A DNA stretch of 9,229 nucleotides from Hyphomicrobiales bacterium (GTDB lineage: Bacteria; Pseudomonadota; Alphaproteobacteria; Rhizobiales; Beijerinckiaceae). The position numbers were made by a program, and so were the translations under genes. Positions 1 to 6,087 of the stretch are shown one piece after another. The notes under the pieces were generated by a model. It worked only from the letters and a program-made list of their open reading frames with translations. It ran no database searches and was not told the origin of the DNA. Position 1 is the first letter of the stretch, and every line of letters starts with the position of its first letter. The stretch lies in the NCBI GenBank assembly GCA_003567055.1, contig PXAW01000558.1:1-9229 (forward strand), read 5' to 3'.

Positions 1-113
1 GCTGCGGGCGCGCTCGCCGCAATCGCAGCGGCAGCTGCCGCCATGCCGGTCGCGATGCGCGACGTGAGACGGCGCAGGCGCGTTTCCCGGGATCCGGTCT
101 GTTGCATTGGCAT
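1..113 (-). CDS. Exported protein, N-terminal fragment (signal peptide only)
   Basis: A minus-strand reading frame starts at the ATG at 113-111 and stays open to the left edge, giving about 37 residues before truncation. A second ATG two codons later (107-105) is an alternative start. The peptide begins MPMQQTGSRETRLRRLTSRI and continues into an alanine-rich hydrophobic run ending near ASAPA: an arginine-rich n-region, a short hydrophobic core and a probable AxA-type cleavage site. This is a typical Sec signal peptide and it lacks a clear twin-arginine SRRxFLK motif. A GAGAG purine run just upstream (around 122-118) can serve as ribosome binding site. The mature protein is outside the window, so its function cannot be stated. 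The gene points away from the IalB-type gene, and the roughly 580-base gap between them carries several candidate control sites. Confidence 0.6.
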   Translation of the reverse strand, partial: MPMQQTGSRETRLRRLTSRIATGMAAAAAAIAASAPA

Positions 114-198
114 CGTTCTCTCGAAGCTCCGTTTCGATTCTTCGCTCGGTGGACGGCACCCCCAGCGCCATCGCGACCATTCCGCCCGTCCCGCGATC

Positions 199-238
199 CC
201 GGAACGATTCCGGCGGGCTTAGCAAGACCCCGCCGGAA
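199..238. repeat. Two overlapping, mutually exclusive inverted repeats
   Basis: Three segments share complementarity. CCGGAA (199-204) pairs perfectly with TTCCGG (208-213) across a 3-base loop. The same right arm, extended to TTCCGGCGGG (208-217), pairs perfectly over 10 bp with CCCGCCGGAA (229-238) across an 11-base loop. Only one of the two hairpins can form at a time. If the minus-strand gene at 113 is transcribed from upstream of 240, this lies in its 5' leader about 90 to 125 bases before the start codon. No T-run follows either stem, so neither is a canonical intrinsic terminator. The complementarity is seen directly; a control role is inference. Confidence 0.55.
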
Positions 239-268
239 AAGCGAGCCCTTACAGCCACGACTTCCACA

Positions 269-282
269 TTGATACAAGTCAA
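269..282. promoter_or_regulatory. FNR/FixK/Anr-type operator candidate
   Basis: The plus strand reads TTGATACAAGTCAA and the minus strand TTGACTTGTATCAA. The Crp/Fnr-family FNR/FixK box is TTGAT-N4-ATCAA, so 9 of the 10 specified positions match and dyad symmetry is kept apart from one T/C change. In alphaproteobacteria such sites are used by FnrL, FixK or DNR-type regulators responding to oxygen or nitric oxide. The site lies 156 bases upstream of the minus-strand start at 113 and about 420 upstream of the IalB start, so the leftward gene is the more likely target. A weak -10-like TGTAAG (253-248, minus) sits nearby, but its spacing is shorter than the usual -41.5 arrangement. Confidence 0.4.
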
Positions 283-295
283 AACCACAATGTTG

Positions 296-318
296 CCACG
301 AGTGCAATGTCATCGTGG
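296..318. repeat. Spaced inverted repeat CCACGA-N11-TCGTGG
   Basis: Perfect 6-bp arms, CCACGA (296-301) and TCGTGG (313-318), are separated by 11 bases. Centre-to-centre arm spacing of 17 bases is compatible with a dimeric regulator binding successive major grooves, but I do not recognise the motif. It lies 14 bases to the right of the FNR-like box, in the same divergent control region. It could be chance in a GC-rich sequence. Confidence 0.3.
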
Positions 319-698
319 TCGCACGTGACGAAGCGTCCGGGGTCTGTTGCGCGCGGGGCGCAGTCCCGCAATCGCCTCGGCCCCGCCCTCCGAATCCGTC
401 ATCGGAAAGCCCGCCGGGCTGAGAAGATGGCAAAGACGCACGAAAAGATGCTTGGCGCCCTGCGGAAGATGCGACAAAATGCGCACGGGGTCGGGAATGT
501 GGTCGCAATGGCCGGCGGCGCGAAGCGCGTCCTGGCGTGCAGCGCCGGAAACGACGGTCGGATGCGCCTTGACAAGGCCGTGAAGCCGCGTGATCCCCTG
601 CCCCGGCCCGGCGCCGTTCTTCGCCGAATCGCCGACGTGCCCGCGCAGATGCGTGGTTACGCTTTGCGTCATACAAGTCTGCGTCCATCGGAGTGGTG

Positions 699-1241
699 AT
701 GTCCTTTCAAGTCCAAGCATCGAGCCCCACCGCCTTCCGGCGCCTGCTCGTCTTCGTCGCGTTTCTCTCGCTCACGCTTGCACTGGGCCTGACGGCGAAC
801 CGGGCCGCGGCACAGGGCGCGGTGCGCGACGTCTTCGGTGACTGGCAGAAGCGCTGCGAGACGCCCGCCGGCGCGTCCGAGGAACAATGCGCCATCGTCC
901 AGAACGTGGCGGCGGAGGATCGCCCCAACGTGACGCTGTTGGTGATCGTGCTGCCGACGGCGGATCGCGAGAGCATGCTGCTGCGGGTGGTCGCGCCCCT
1001 GGGCGTGCTTCTGCCGGCCGGGCTCGGCCTTTTGATCGACGAGGAAGACGTGGGACGCGCCGGCTTCGTGCGCTGCCTCGCCACCGGCTGCGTCGCGGAG
1101 GTGGTGATGGACGAAACCCTGGTCGGGCAGCTGCGCACCGGAGACGAGGCGACCTTCATCGTCTTCCAGACGCCGGAAGAGGGCATCGGCATCCCGGTTT
1201 CCCTCGACGGATTCGCGGATGGATTCGACAGCCTGGACTGA
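699..1241 (+). CDS. Invasion-associated locus B (IalB) family secreted protein
   Basis: The 180-residue product starts at ATG 699, chosen because GGAG (690-693) lies 5 bases upstream; the in-frame GTG codons at 693 and 696 overlap or abut that site. Residues 1-38 form a Sec signal peptide: FRR, then a hydrophobic core around LLVFVAFLSLTLALGL, and a probable cut after ANRAAA. The mature part shows the IalB-family pattern: a FGDWQKRC start (residues 46-53), CAIVQ (64-68), the PLGVLLPAGLGLLID segment (100-114), RCLATGC (125-131), and a C-terminal IPVSLDGFADGFDSL. Four cysteines (53, 64, 126, 131) suit two disulfides in the periplasm. The family takes its name from a Bartonella locus linked to erythrocyte invasion, but is widespread in free-living alphaproteobacteria where its biochemical role is unknown. 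A lipoprotein gene follows 78 bases downstream, and the two may be cotranscribed. Confidence 0.9.
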   Translation: MSFQVQASSPTAFRRLLVFVAFLSLTLALGLTANRAAAQGAVRDVFGDWQKRCETPAGASEEQCAIVQNVAAEDRPNVTLLVIVLPTADRESMLLRVVAPLGVLLPAGLGLLIDEEDVGRAGFVRCLATGCVAEVVMDETLVGQLRTGDEATFIVFQTPEEGIGIPVSLDGFADGFDSLD

Positions 1242-1262
1242 GGGCGTTTATCAATGCGCCAG

Positions 1263-1299
1263 GATCGGTTATCCGATCGGAAGCCGCACCGCATGCGGC
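1263..1299 (+). repeat. Two adjacent perfect hairpins between IalB-type and lipoprotein genes
   Basis: The first is GATCGG-TTAT-CCGATC (1263-1278; 6-bp stem, 4-base loop). The second is GCCGCA-CCGCA-TGCGGC (1283-1299; 6-bp stem, 5-base loop). They are 4 bases apart and fill most of the 78-base gap. Neither is followed by a T-run, so intrinsic termination is unlikely. The second stem ends 10 bases before the GGGAG ribosome binding site of the lipoprotein gene. An RNA processing or stability element that sets relative expression of the two genes would fit, but that is inference. Confidence 0.55.
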
Positions 1300-1319
1300 A
1301 TGAGGAAGCGGGAGTTAAC

Positions 1320-1973
1320 ATGCTGGCCCAGTTCGGACGCCTGACGACGGTTGCCTTCGTCGTATCGACCCTCGCCGCCTGCACGGCCCTGCCAGGAGGC
1401 TCGGTCTCACCCGGAGCGGAGAACGGTGCCGGCGCGAGTGCGGGTGCTGCGGCGGATGCCTCACCTCCCGCCGACGGCGTGACCCGCGCCCGGCAAGGCA
1501 GCCCGCTTTCCAATCTCGTGCGCTTCGGCTCGACCACGGCACCGGAACTCGTGCCCGATATTCCGCAATTCGCCCCCTGCCCGCAGGTCGACGTGATCAC
1601 CGGCGGGGCGGCGATCCGCAATTATGCCGGGGCCGCATCGAACCAGAACCTGCGCTCGCAGATCTCCATCGCCAATCTCGCGCGTGAATGCGTGGTCTCG
1701 CGCGACGGGCAGGAATTCATCATCACCCTCGGCGTCGAAGGCCGCGCCCTGCTCGGCCCGCGCGGTGGGCCCGGCAGCTACAATGCGCCGCTGCGGATCG
1801 TCCTGCGCAACAACAGCGAGACCTTCGAAGACCGGCGCATCCAGGCCTCCGCGACCGTGGAGCAGGGAGCGAGTTCGGGGACGTTCACGGTCGTCGAGGA
1901 CAATCTGAGGGTCCCGGCACGGGTGGGCTCGAATTACATCATCGAAGTGGGCCTCGTCTCCGGTCGGCGCTGA
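1320..1973 (+). CDS. Lipoprotein of unknown function
   Basis: The 217-residue product starts at ATG 1320, with GGGAG (1310-1314) 5 bases upstream. An in-frame ATG at 1254 would add 22 charged residues before the signal peptide and is disfavoured. The N-terminus MLAQFGRLTTVAFVVSTLAAC is a lipoprotein signal with lipobox L-A-A-C; Cys21 is the predicted lipidated residue. Residues 22-60 form a Gly/Ala/Ser/Pro-rich tether. The folded part (about 75-217) has PCPQVDV with Cys87, an RECVV segment with Cys124 (a possible disulfide), then ITLGVEGRALLGPRGGPGSYNAPLRI and a strand-rich C-terminus. This resembles a lipoprotein type I have seen as hypothetical in alphaproteobacteria, but I know no function for it. 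The residue after Cys21 is Thr, not the Asp inner-membrane retention signal, so outer-membrane sorting is plausible. It sits between the IalB-type gene and the 7TM receptor gene on the same strand. Confidence 0.85.
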   Translation: MLAQFGRLTTVAFVVSTLAACTALPGGSVSPGAENGAGASAGAAADASPPADGVTRARQGSPLSNLVRFGSTTAPELVPDIPQFAPCPQVDVITGGAAIRNYAGAASNQNLRSQISIANLARECVVSRDGQEFIITLGVEGRALLGPRGGPGSYNAPLRIVLRNNSETFEDRRIQASATVEQGASSGTFTVVEDNLRVPARVGSNYIIEVGLVSGRR

Positions 1974-2141
1974 TGGGCGGGGCAGCGCAGCATCGCAGGC
2001 GCCTTGATTCGGGCGTGTTGTGCCGCTTTGCTGGCCGCTTGCGCGCGTCAGGTCCCGGTCGCGCTCTTGCCCCGGGCGCTGACGCTGGCATAACAGAACG
2101 CCCCGGCAGGTTCCGCCGCACCAGACGAAAGTAGCCCAGCG

Positions 2142-5024
2142 TTGCCCGCAATCCGTCACAGCCTCGTTCTGGCCCTGACCCTCGTCGTCCTGATCATCGG
2201 GCTCGGCGCACCGGTCCATGCGGTCGATGCGGTGCGGGTGGACCGCGCCACGACGGCGATCGATCTGACGGATGCGATCGAGCATTATCGCTCGGATGGC
2301 GACATCATCCAGATCTCGACCGCGCCCGGGCCGGACGGCATCGTGCGCCGCATCGCCGTCACCGCACGCGAGGCCGGCCTGCGCCCGGACTGGATCGTCT
2401 TCGCGCTGACCAACGAGAGCTCCGAGCAGATCGAACGACTGCTGGTCGCGCCGCATTTCCGGCTGGTGGATTCCGGCGTCGTCTGGCCAGATCTCGGCTC
2501 CTCGCGCATCGCCGCGATCACCGCCAGCCAGGGCATCCGGCCGGATCGGGAGGTCTCCACCGAGGCGGATGTGTTCCGCATCACCCTCGATCCGGGCGCG
2601 ACCGTCACCTATGTCGGCGAATTGCGCGCAGCCCAGGTGCCGCAACTGCATCTGTGGGAGCCCAATGCCTATCGCGACAAGGTATCCGGCCTGACGCTCT
2701 ACAAGGGCATCATCATCGGCATTGCCGGTCTGCTCGCCCTGTTCCTGACCGTCGTCTTCGTGGTCAAGGGCGCGGTGATATTCCCCGCCGCTGCGGCGAT
2801 CGCCTGGGCGGTGCTGGCCTATGCGGGCATCGATTTCGGCTTCTTCCAGCGCGTCTTTCCCGTCGACGAGGCGGCTGAGCGGATCTACCGCGCCGCAGCC
2901 GAGGCGATTCTCGCCGCGACCCTGCTCGTCTTCCTCTTCGCCTATCTCAATCTCAACCGATGGCATGTGCGCTACGGCTATGTCACCCTGTTCTGGCTCG
3001 CCTTCCTCGCCGCGCTGGTAGGGCTCGCCGTGATCGATCCGCCGGTCGCGGCGGGGGTGGCGCGGGTTTCGATCGCGGCGGTGGCCGGGATCGGCTTCCT
3101 GCTGGTGCTGCATCTCGCCACACTCGGCTATGACCGGGCGGTGATGCTGATCCCGACCTGGCTCCTGCTGATCGCCTGGGTCACGGCGGCGGGCTTTACG
3201 GTGACGGGCTATCTCACCGGGGATCTCGTCTCGCAGGCGCTGATCGGCGGGCTTGTCCTGATCGTCATGCTGATCGGATTCACGGTGATGCAGCACGCCT
3301 TTGCCGGCGGCGCCTTTGCGCAGGGGCTGGTGAGCGATTCCGAGCGACGCGCGCTGGCGCTCTCCGGCGCGGGCGATATCGTCTTCGACTGGGACGTCCT
3401 GTCCGACCGCGTCTTCGTCAGCCCCGAAATCGAGGATCAGCTTTCGCTCAAGCGCGGTGCGCTGCAGGGATCGGTGGCGAACTGGCTCGATCTCATCCAT
3501 CCCTTCGACCGGGACCGCTACCGTACCGCGCTCGATGCGGTGATCGAGCAGAAACGCGGGCGCATCTCGCAGGAATTCCGCCTGCGCTCGGGCCAGGGCC
3601 CCTATCACTGGCTGCGCCTGCGCGCGCGCCCCGTCATCGGCAGCGACGGCGAGGTGATCCGCGTGGTCGGCACCATCGCCGACGTCACCGATACGCGCAC
3701 CGCCCAGGAGCGGCTGCTGCACGATGCGGTGCATGACAATCTCACCGGCCTGCCCAATCGCTGCCTCTTCGATGACCGCCTGCGCGCCGCCCTCGTCCTG
3801 GCCTCGCAGGATGCCCGTCTGTCGCCGGCGGTGATCGTCATCGATATCGACCGGTTCAAACAGGTCAACGAGGAGGCGGGACTCTCCGCCGGTGATGCCA
3901 TTCTCCTGACCCTGTCGCGGCGCCTGTCGCGGCTGCTGCGTCCTCAGGACACGCTCGCGCGCCTCAACGGCGACCGCTTCGGCGTGATCCTGCTCAGCGA
4001 GCGCGATCCCGACCGCATCATGGGCTTCGCCGATGCCGTCAGGCGCAGCCTCGCCACACCGGTCACCTATGCCGAGCGAGAGATCTTCTTCACCGCCTCG
4101 ATCGGCATCGCGCTCTATGACGCGCAGACGCTCAAGCCCGATGCCATGCTCGACAATGCCGATCTCGCCATGGCCGAGGCCAAGCGCCAGGGCGGCGACC
4201 GCACCCATGTCTATCGGCCCACCCTGCGCAGCGTGCAGGCGGAGGATCTGCCGCTGGCCGCCGATCTCGCACGCGCGCTCGAGCAGAACGAGATCCGCGC
4301 CCTGTTCCAGCCGATCGTGCGGCTCGACGACCGCACCATCGCCGGGTTCGAGACGGTGCTGCGCTGGGATCACCCCAGGCGCGGGCGCATCGCCACGGAT
4401 GTCTTCGCCGCGACGGCGCAGGAAAGCGGCGCGGCGGCTGATCTCGTCGCCTTCGCCATGGAGCGCGCTGCGGAGGAGCTGAGCTTCTGGCAGGGGGCGC
4501 TGGATGTCGATCCGCCGATCTTCGTCAACACGCCGATCCTGTCGCCGGAACTGCTGCGCCACGAGTTGCTCTCGGACGTGAAGAACGTGCTCGCCCGCGC
4601 CCGCGTCGCGCCTGGCAGCCTGCGCCTCGCCTTCCCGGAGCGGATGGTGATGGAGAATCCGGAATATGCCGCGCAGCTCTTCCTGCGTCTGCGCGATCTC
4701 GGCGCCGGGATGACGCTGGACGGGTTCGGCGCCGGCTATTGCGCGCTCGCCTATCTGGAGCGCCTGCCGCTCGAAATGATGCGCCTCGATCGCAGCCTCA
4801 TGCGCGAGCGGCCCTCGGGCGAGCGCTCGGCCCTGCTCTCGCCGGTGATCCGCATGGCGCAGGATCTCGGGCTCGAAGTCGTCGCGGATCTGGTCGAGAC
4901 CGAGTCGGATGCCGTCGAGCTCTCACAGCTCGGTTGCGATTATGCACAAGGCTATCTCTTCGGCGAGCCGCTGACGGCGGCGCAGGCGCGCCAGATCATC
5001 GTCGGGGCAAGTGAAGCAGCATGA
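2142..5024 (+). CDS. RgsP-like 7TM receptor with PAS and degenerate GGDEF and EAL domains
   Basis: The 960-residue product has these parts in order: signal peptide (1-27, ending APVHA); a periplasmic domain (about 28-183) of 7TMR-DISM extracellular type; seven hydrophobic helices (about 187-387); a PAS domain with PAC tail (about 404-522); GGDEF (about 527-685, from DNLTGLPNR at 532); and EAL (about 710-958). The layout matches rhizobial RgsP, a Sinorhizobium meliloti polar-growth protein; orthology is inferred from architecture and memory. In GGDEF, D568 and D570 of IDIDRFK are kept but the signature is NGDRF (609-613). An RxxD I-site (R600, D603) sits the canonical 5 residues before it. In EAL, the acidic E737 (read as ETVLRW), N796 and E833 are kept, but DDFG is DGFG (860-863), the lysine of the KID motif is R881, and the AEGVE motif is ADLVE (D916). 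Cyclase activity is unlikely and phosphodiesterase activity doubtful. The start is TTG 2142, the only start codon between the in-frame stop at 2091 and the signal peptide; its ribosome binding site is weak. Confidence 0.92.
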   Translation: MPAIRHSLVLALTLVVLIIGLGAPVHAVDAVRVDRATTAIDLTDAIEHYRSDGDIIQISTAPGPDGIVRRIAVTAREAGLRPDWIVFALTNESSEQIERLLVAPHFRLVDSGVVWPDLGSSRIAAITASQGIRPDREVSTEADVFRITLDPGATVTYVGELRAAQVPQLHLWEPNAYRDKVSGLTLYKGIIIGIAGLLALFLTVVFVVKGAVIFPAAAAIAWAVLAYAGIDFGFFQRVFPVDEAAERIYRAAAEAILAATLLVFLFAYLNLNRWHVRYGYVTLFWLAFLAALVGLAVIDPPVAAGVARVSIAAVAGIGFLLVLHLATLGYDRAVMLIPTWLLLIAWVTAAGFTVTGYLTGDLVSQALIGGLVLIVMLIGFTVMQHAFAGGAFAQGLVSDSERRALALSGAGDIVFDWDVLSDRVFVSPEIEDQLSLKRGALQGSVANWLDLIHPFDRDRYRTALDAVIEQKRGRISQEFRLRSGQGPYHWLRLRARPVIGSDGEVIRVVGTIADVTDTRTAQERLLHDAVHDNLTGLPNRCLFDDRLRAALVLASQDARLSPAVIVIDIDRFKQVNEEAGLSAGDAILLTLSRRLSRLLRPQDTLARLNGDRFGVILLSERDPDRIMGFADAVRRSLATPVTYAEREIFFTASIGIALYDAQTLKPDAMLDNADLAMAEAKRQGGDRTHVYRPTLRSVQAEDLPLAADLARALEQNEIRALFQPIVRLDDRTIAGFETVLRWDHPRRGRIATDVFAATAQESGAAADLVAFAMERAAEELSFWQGALDVDPPIFVNTPILSPELLRHELLSDVKNVLARARVAPGSLRLAFPERMVMENPEYAAQLFLRLRDLGAGMTLDGFGAGYCALAYLERLPLEMMRLDRSLMRERPSGERSALLSPVIRMAQDLGLEVVADLVETESDAVELSQLGCDYAQGYLFGEPLTAAQARQIIVGASEAA

Positions 5025-5065
5025 GTGAAGCAGCATGAGTGAGGCGGCGTGAGTGAGGCGGCATG
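5010..5065 (+). repeat. Four-unit 14-bp tandem repeat across the receptor stop codon
   Basis: The units are AGTGAAGCAGCATG (5010-5023), an identical copy (5024-5037), AGTGAGGCGGCGTG (5038-5051) and AGTGAGGCGGCATG (5052-5065). The receptor gene reads through unit 1 as S-E-A-A and stops at TGA 5022-5024, on the junction with unit 2. Because 14 is not a multiple of 3, each unit changes frame, and every unit ends in ATG or GTG followed by AGTGA or TGCC. The third and fourth units also carry GAGG four bases before that start-like codon. Copy-number change would alter the pyrE leader, not the receptor sequence upstream of its last residues. Confidence 0.85.
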
Positions 5066-5173
5066 TGCCGGTTACCCACAGCTTCCCGCGCGTCTTCCGC
5101 TTGCGGCTTGCCTTGATCCCCGCCATCTGCCACAGGAACGGCAAATGCGCGTTGCCGCCAGACGAGGTGCCCC

Positions 5174-5866
5174 ATGACCAGCTTTCCCGACCGGACCCTG
5201 ATCGCCGACATGACAGCCAAGATGCTGCTGGAAGTGGAGGCCGTGCATTTTCGCGCGGATGAGCCGTTCCGCTTCACTTCCGGCTGGGCGAGCCCGGTCT
5301 ATATCGATTGCCGCAAGCTGATCTCGTTTCCCCGCGTGCGCAACACGCTGATGGATTTCGCCGCCTCGGTGATCCTGCGCGAGGTCGGCTTCGAGACGCT
5401 CGACGCGATTGCCGGTGGCGAGACGGCGGGTATCCCCTTCGCCGCCTGGATCGCCGACCGCCTGTCGATGCCGATGCAATATGTGCGCAAGAAGCCCAAG
5501 GGTTTCGGGCGCGACGCGCAGATCGAGGGGCATTTCATCGAGGGTTCGCGCGTCCTGCTGGTGGAGGATCTCACCACGGACGGGCGCTCCAAGATCAAGT
5601 TCGTCGATGCCATGCGCAAGAGCGGCCTGATCGTCGAGCACGCCTTCGTCGTCTTCCATTACGACATTTTCCCGCAGACCAAGGACATGTTGCGCGAGAA
5701 CGGCGTGGCCATGCATGCCCTGGCCACCTGGTGGGATGTTCTGCGCGTGGCGCGGACGATGGAATATTTCGACCCCAACACGCTCAGCGAAGTCGAGACC
5801 TTCCTCAACGAACCGGCGAAATGGTCGGCAGCCCATGGCGGCGCTTCGGAATTGCCGAGCAGCTGA
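5174..5866 (+). CDS. pyrE: Orotate phosphoribosyltransferase
   Basis: The 230-residue cytoplasmic enzyme transfers the phosphoribosyl group of PRPP to orotate, giving orotidine 5'-monophosphate in de novo pyrimidine synthesis. The PRPP-binding signature of type I phosphoribosyltransferases is [13 protein letters not shown] (residues 127-139), with the acidic pair E131-D132 and the TTDGRS phosphate loop. The flexible catalytic loop is [15 protein letters not shown] (105-119), lysine-rich as expected. [18 protein letters not shown] (32-49) matches the conserved N-terminal F-x-SG-x-x-SP-Y-D segment. Length is slightly above the roughly 210-residue E. coli enzyme, in line with an alphaproteobacterial form. 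ATG 5174 has GAGG (5164-5167) 6 bases upstream. No other pyrimidine gene is next to it; it follows the receptor gene after 149 bases that include the 14-bp tandem repeat, and it converges with the tRNA-Leu gene. Confidence 0.95.
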   Translation: MTSFPDRTLIADMTAKMLLEVEAVHFRADEPFRFTSGWASPVYIDCRKLISFPRVRNTLMDFAASVILREVGFETLDAIAGGETAGIPFAAWIADRLSMPMQYVRKKPKGFGRDAQIEGHFIEGSRVLLVEDLTTDGRSKIKFVDAMRKSGLIVEHAFVVFHYDIFPQTKDMLRENGVAMHALATWWDVLRVARTMEYFDPNTLSEVETFLNEPAKWSAAHGGASELPSS

Positions 5867-5891
5867 GGCCTGCGAGGATCACCGGGGGCAT

Positions 5892-5976
5892 TGGTGCGGA
5901 CGGCGGGAATCGAACCCGCATGACCGAAGTCGAGGGATTTTAAGTCCCTTGCGTCTACCAGTTCCGCCACGTCCGC
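5892..5976 (-). tRNA. tRNA-Leu (anticodon UAA), CCA encoded
   Basis: Read on the minus strand, the 85-base gene begins GCGGACGTGGCGGAACTGG and ends GTCCGCACCA. The acceptor arms GCGGACG and CGTCCGC pair perfectly, the discriminator is A and the 3' CCA is encoded (5894-5892). The anticodon stem AGGGA/TCCCT closes the 7-base loop CTTAAAA, giving anticodon TAA, which reads UUA leucine codons. The T arm is GCGGGTTCGATTCCCGC with the invariant GTTCGA. A long variable arm (about CGACTTCGGTC) marks it as class II, as required for tRNA-Leu. It lies 25 bases past the convergent pyrE stop. I could not identify its promoter. Confidence 0.96.
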
Positions 5977-6087
5977 GTGTGACCGCTCCGAATCTGCACC
6001 GGCAATGCTTGAAGAAGGGTTAGCCGGGGGCAGCGGGGAAGGCAAGCGGCTTGATACGGGTTGGCCGTTGCCTTCACCGCCTCGCGC

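Larger units (their letters stand above)
114..698. other. Divergent intergenic region with regulatory-looking palindromes
   Basis: This gap of about 585 bases lies between the left-edge minus-strand gene and the plus-strand IalB-type gene. Two overlapping open frames exist (plus 307-699 and minus 310-720). Neither has a convincing start signal, recognisable domain or the strong G/C third-position bias of the real genes, so I do not call them. The left half (199-318) holds inverted repeats and an FNR-like box listed separately. The right half (about 330-690) shows nothing I recognise; it could hold an RNA gene or a decayed gene. I could not identify a clean -35/-10 pair for either flanking gene. 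Confidence 0.5.

Noticed and set aside
307..720. Overlapping plus (307-699) and minus (310-720) open frames of about 130 codons
   Set aside because: Both lack a convincing ribosome binding site, recognisable motif or strong third-position G/C bias, and each overlaps the other. The minus frame has slightly more protein-like composition but also frequent CTT/CAT codons unlike the real genes. Conservation in a relative would change this view.
707..1621. Minus-strand open frame of 304 codons opposite the IalB-type and lipoprotein genes
   Set aside because: Ser/Arg/Ala-rich antisense shadow. Both plus-strand genes have signal peptides, ribosome binding sites and family motifs.
1461..4562. Minus-strand open frame of 1033 codons antisense to the lipoprotein and receptor genes
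   Set aside because: It is a shadow frame created by the G/C-biased codons of the plus-strand receptor gene. The translation is rich in Arg/Asp/Gln/His with no domain, and the plus strand carries clear domain motifs over the same bases.
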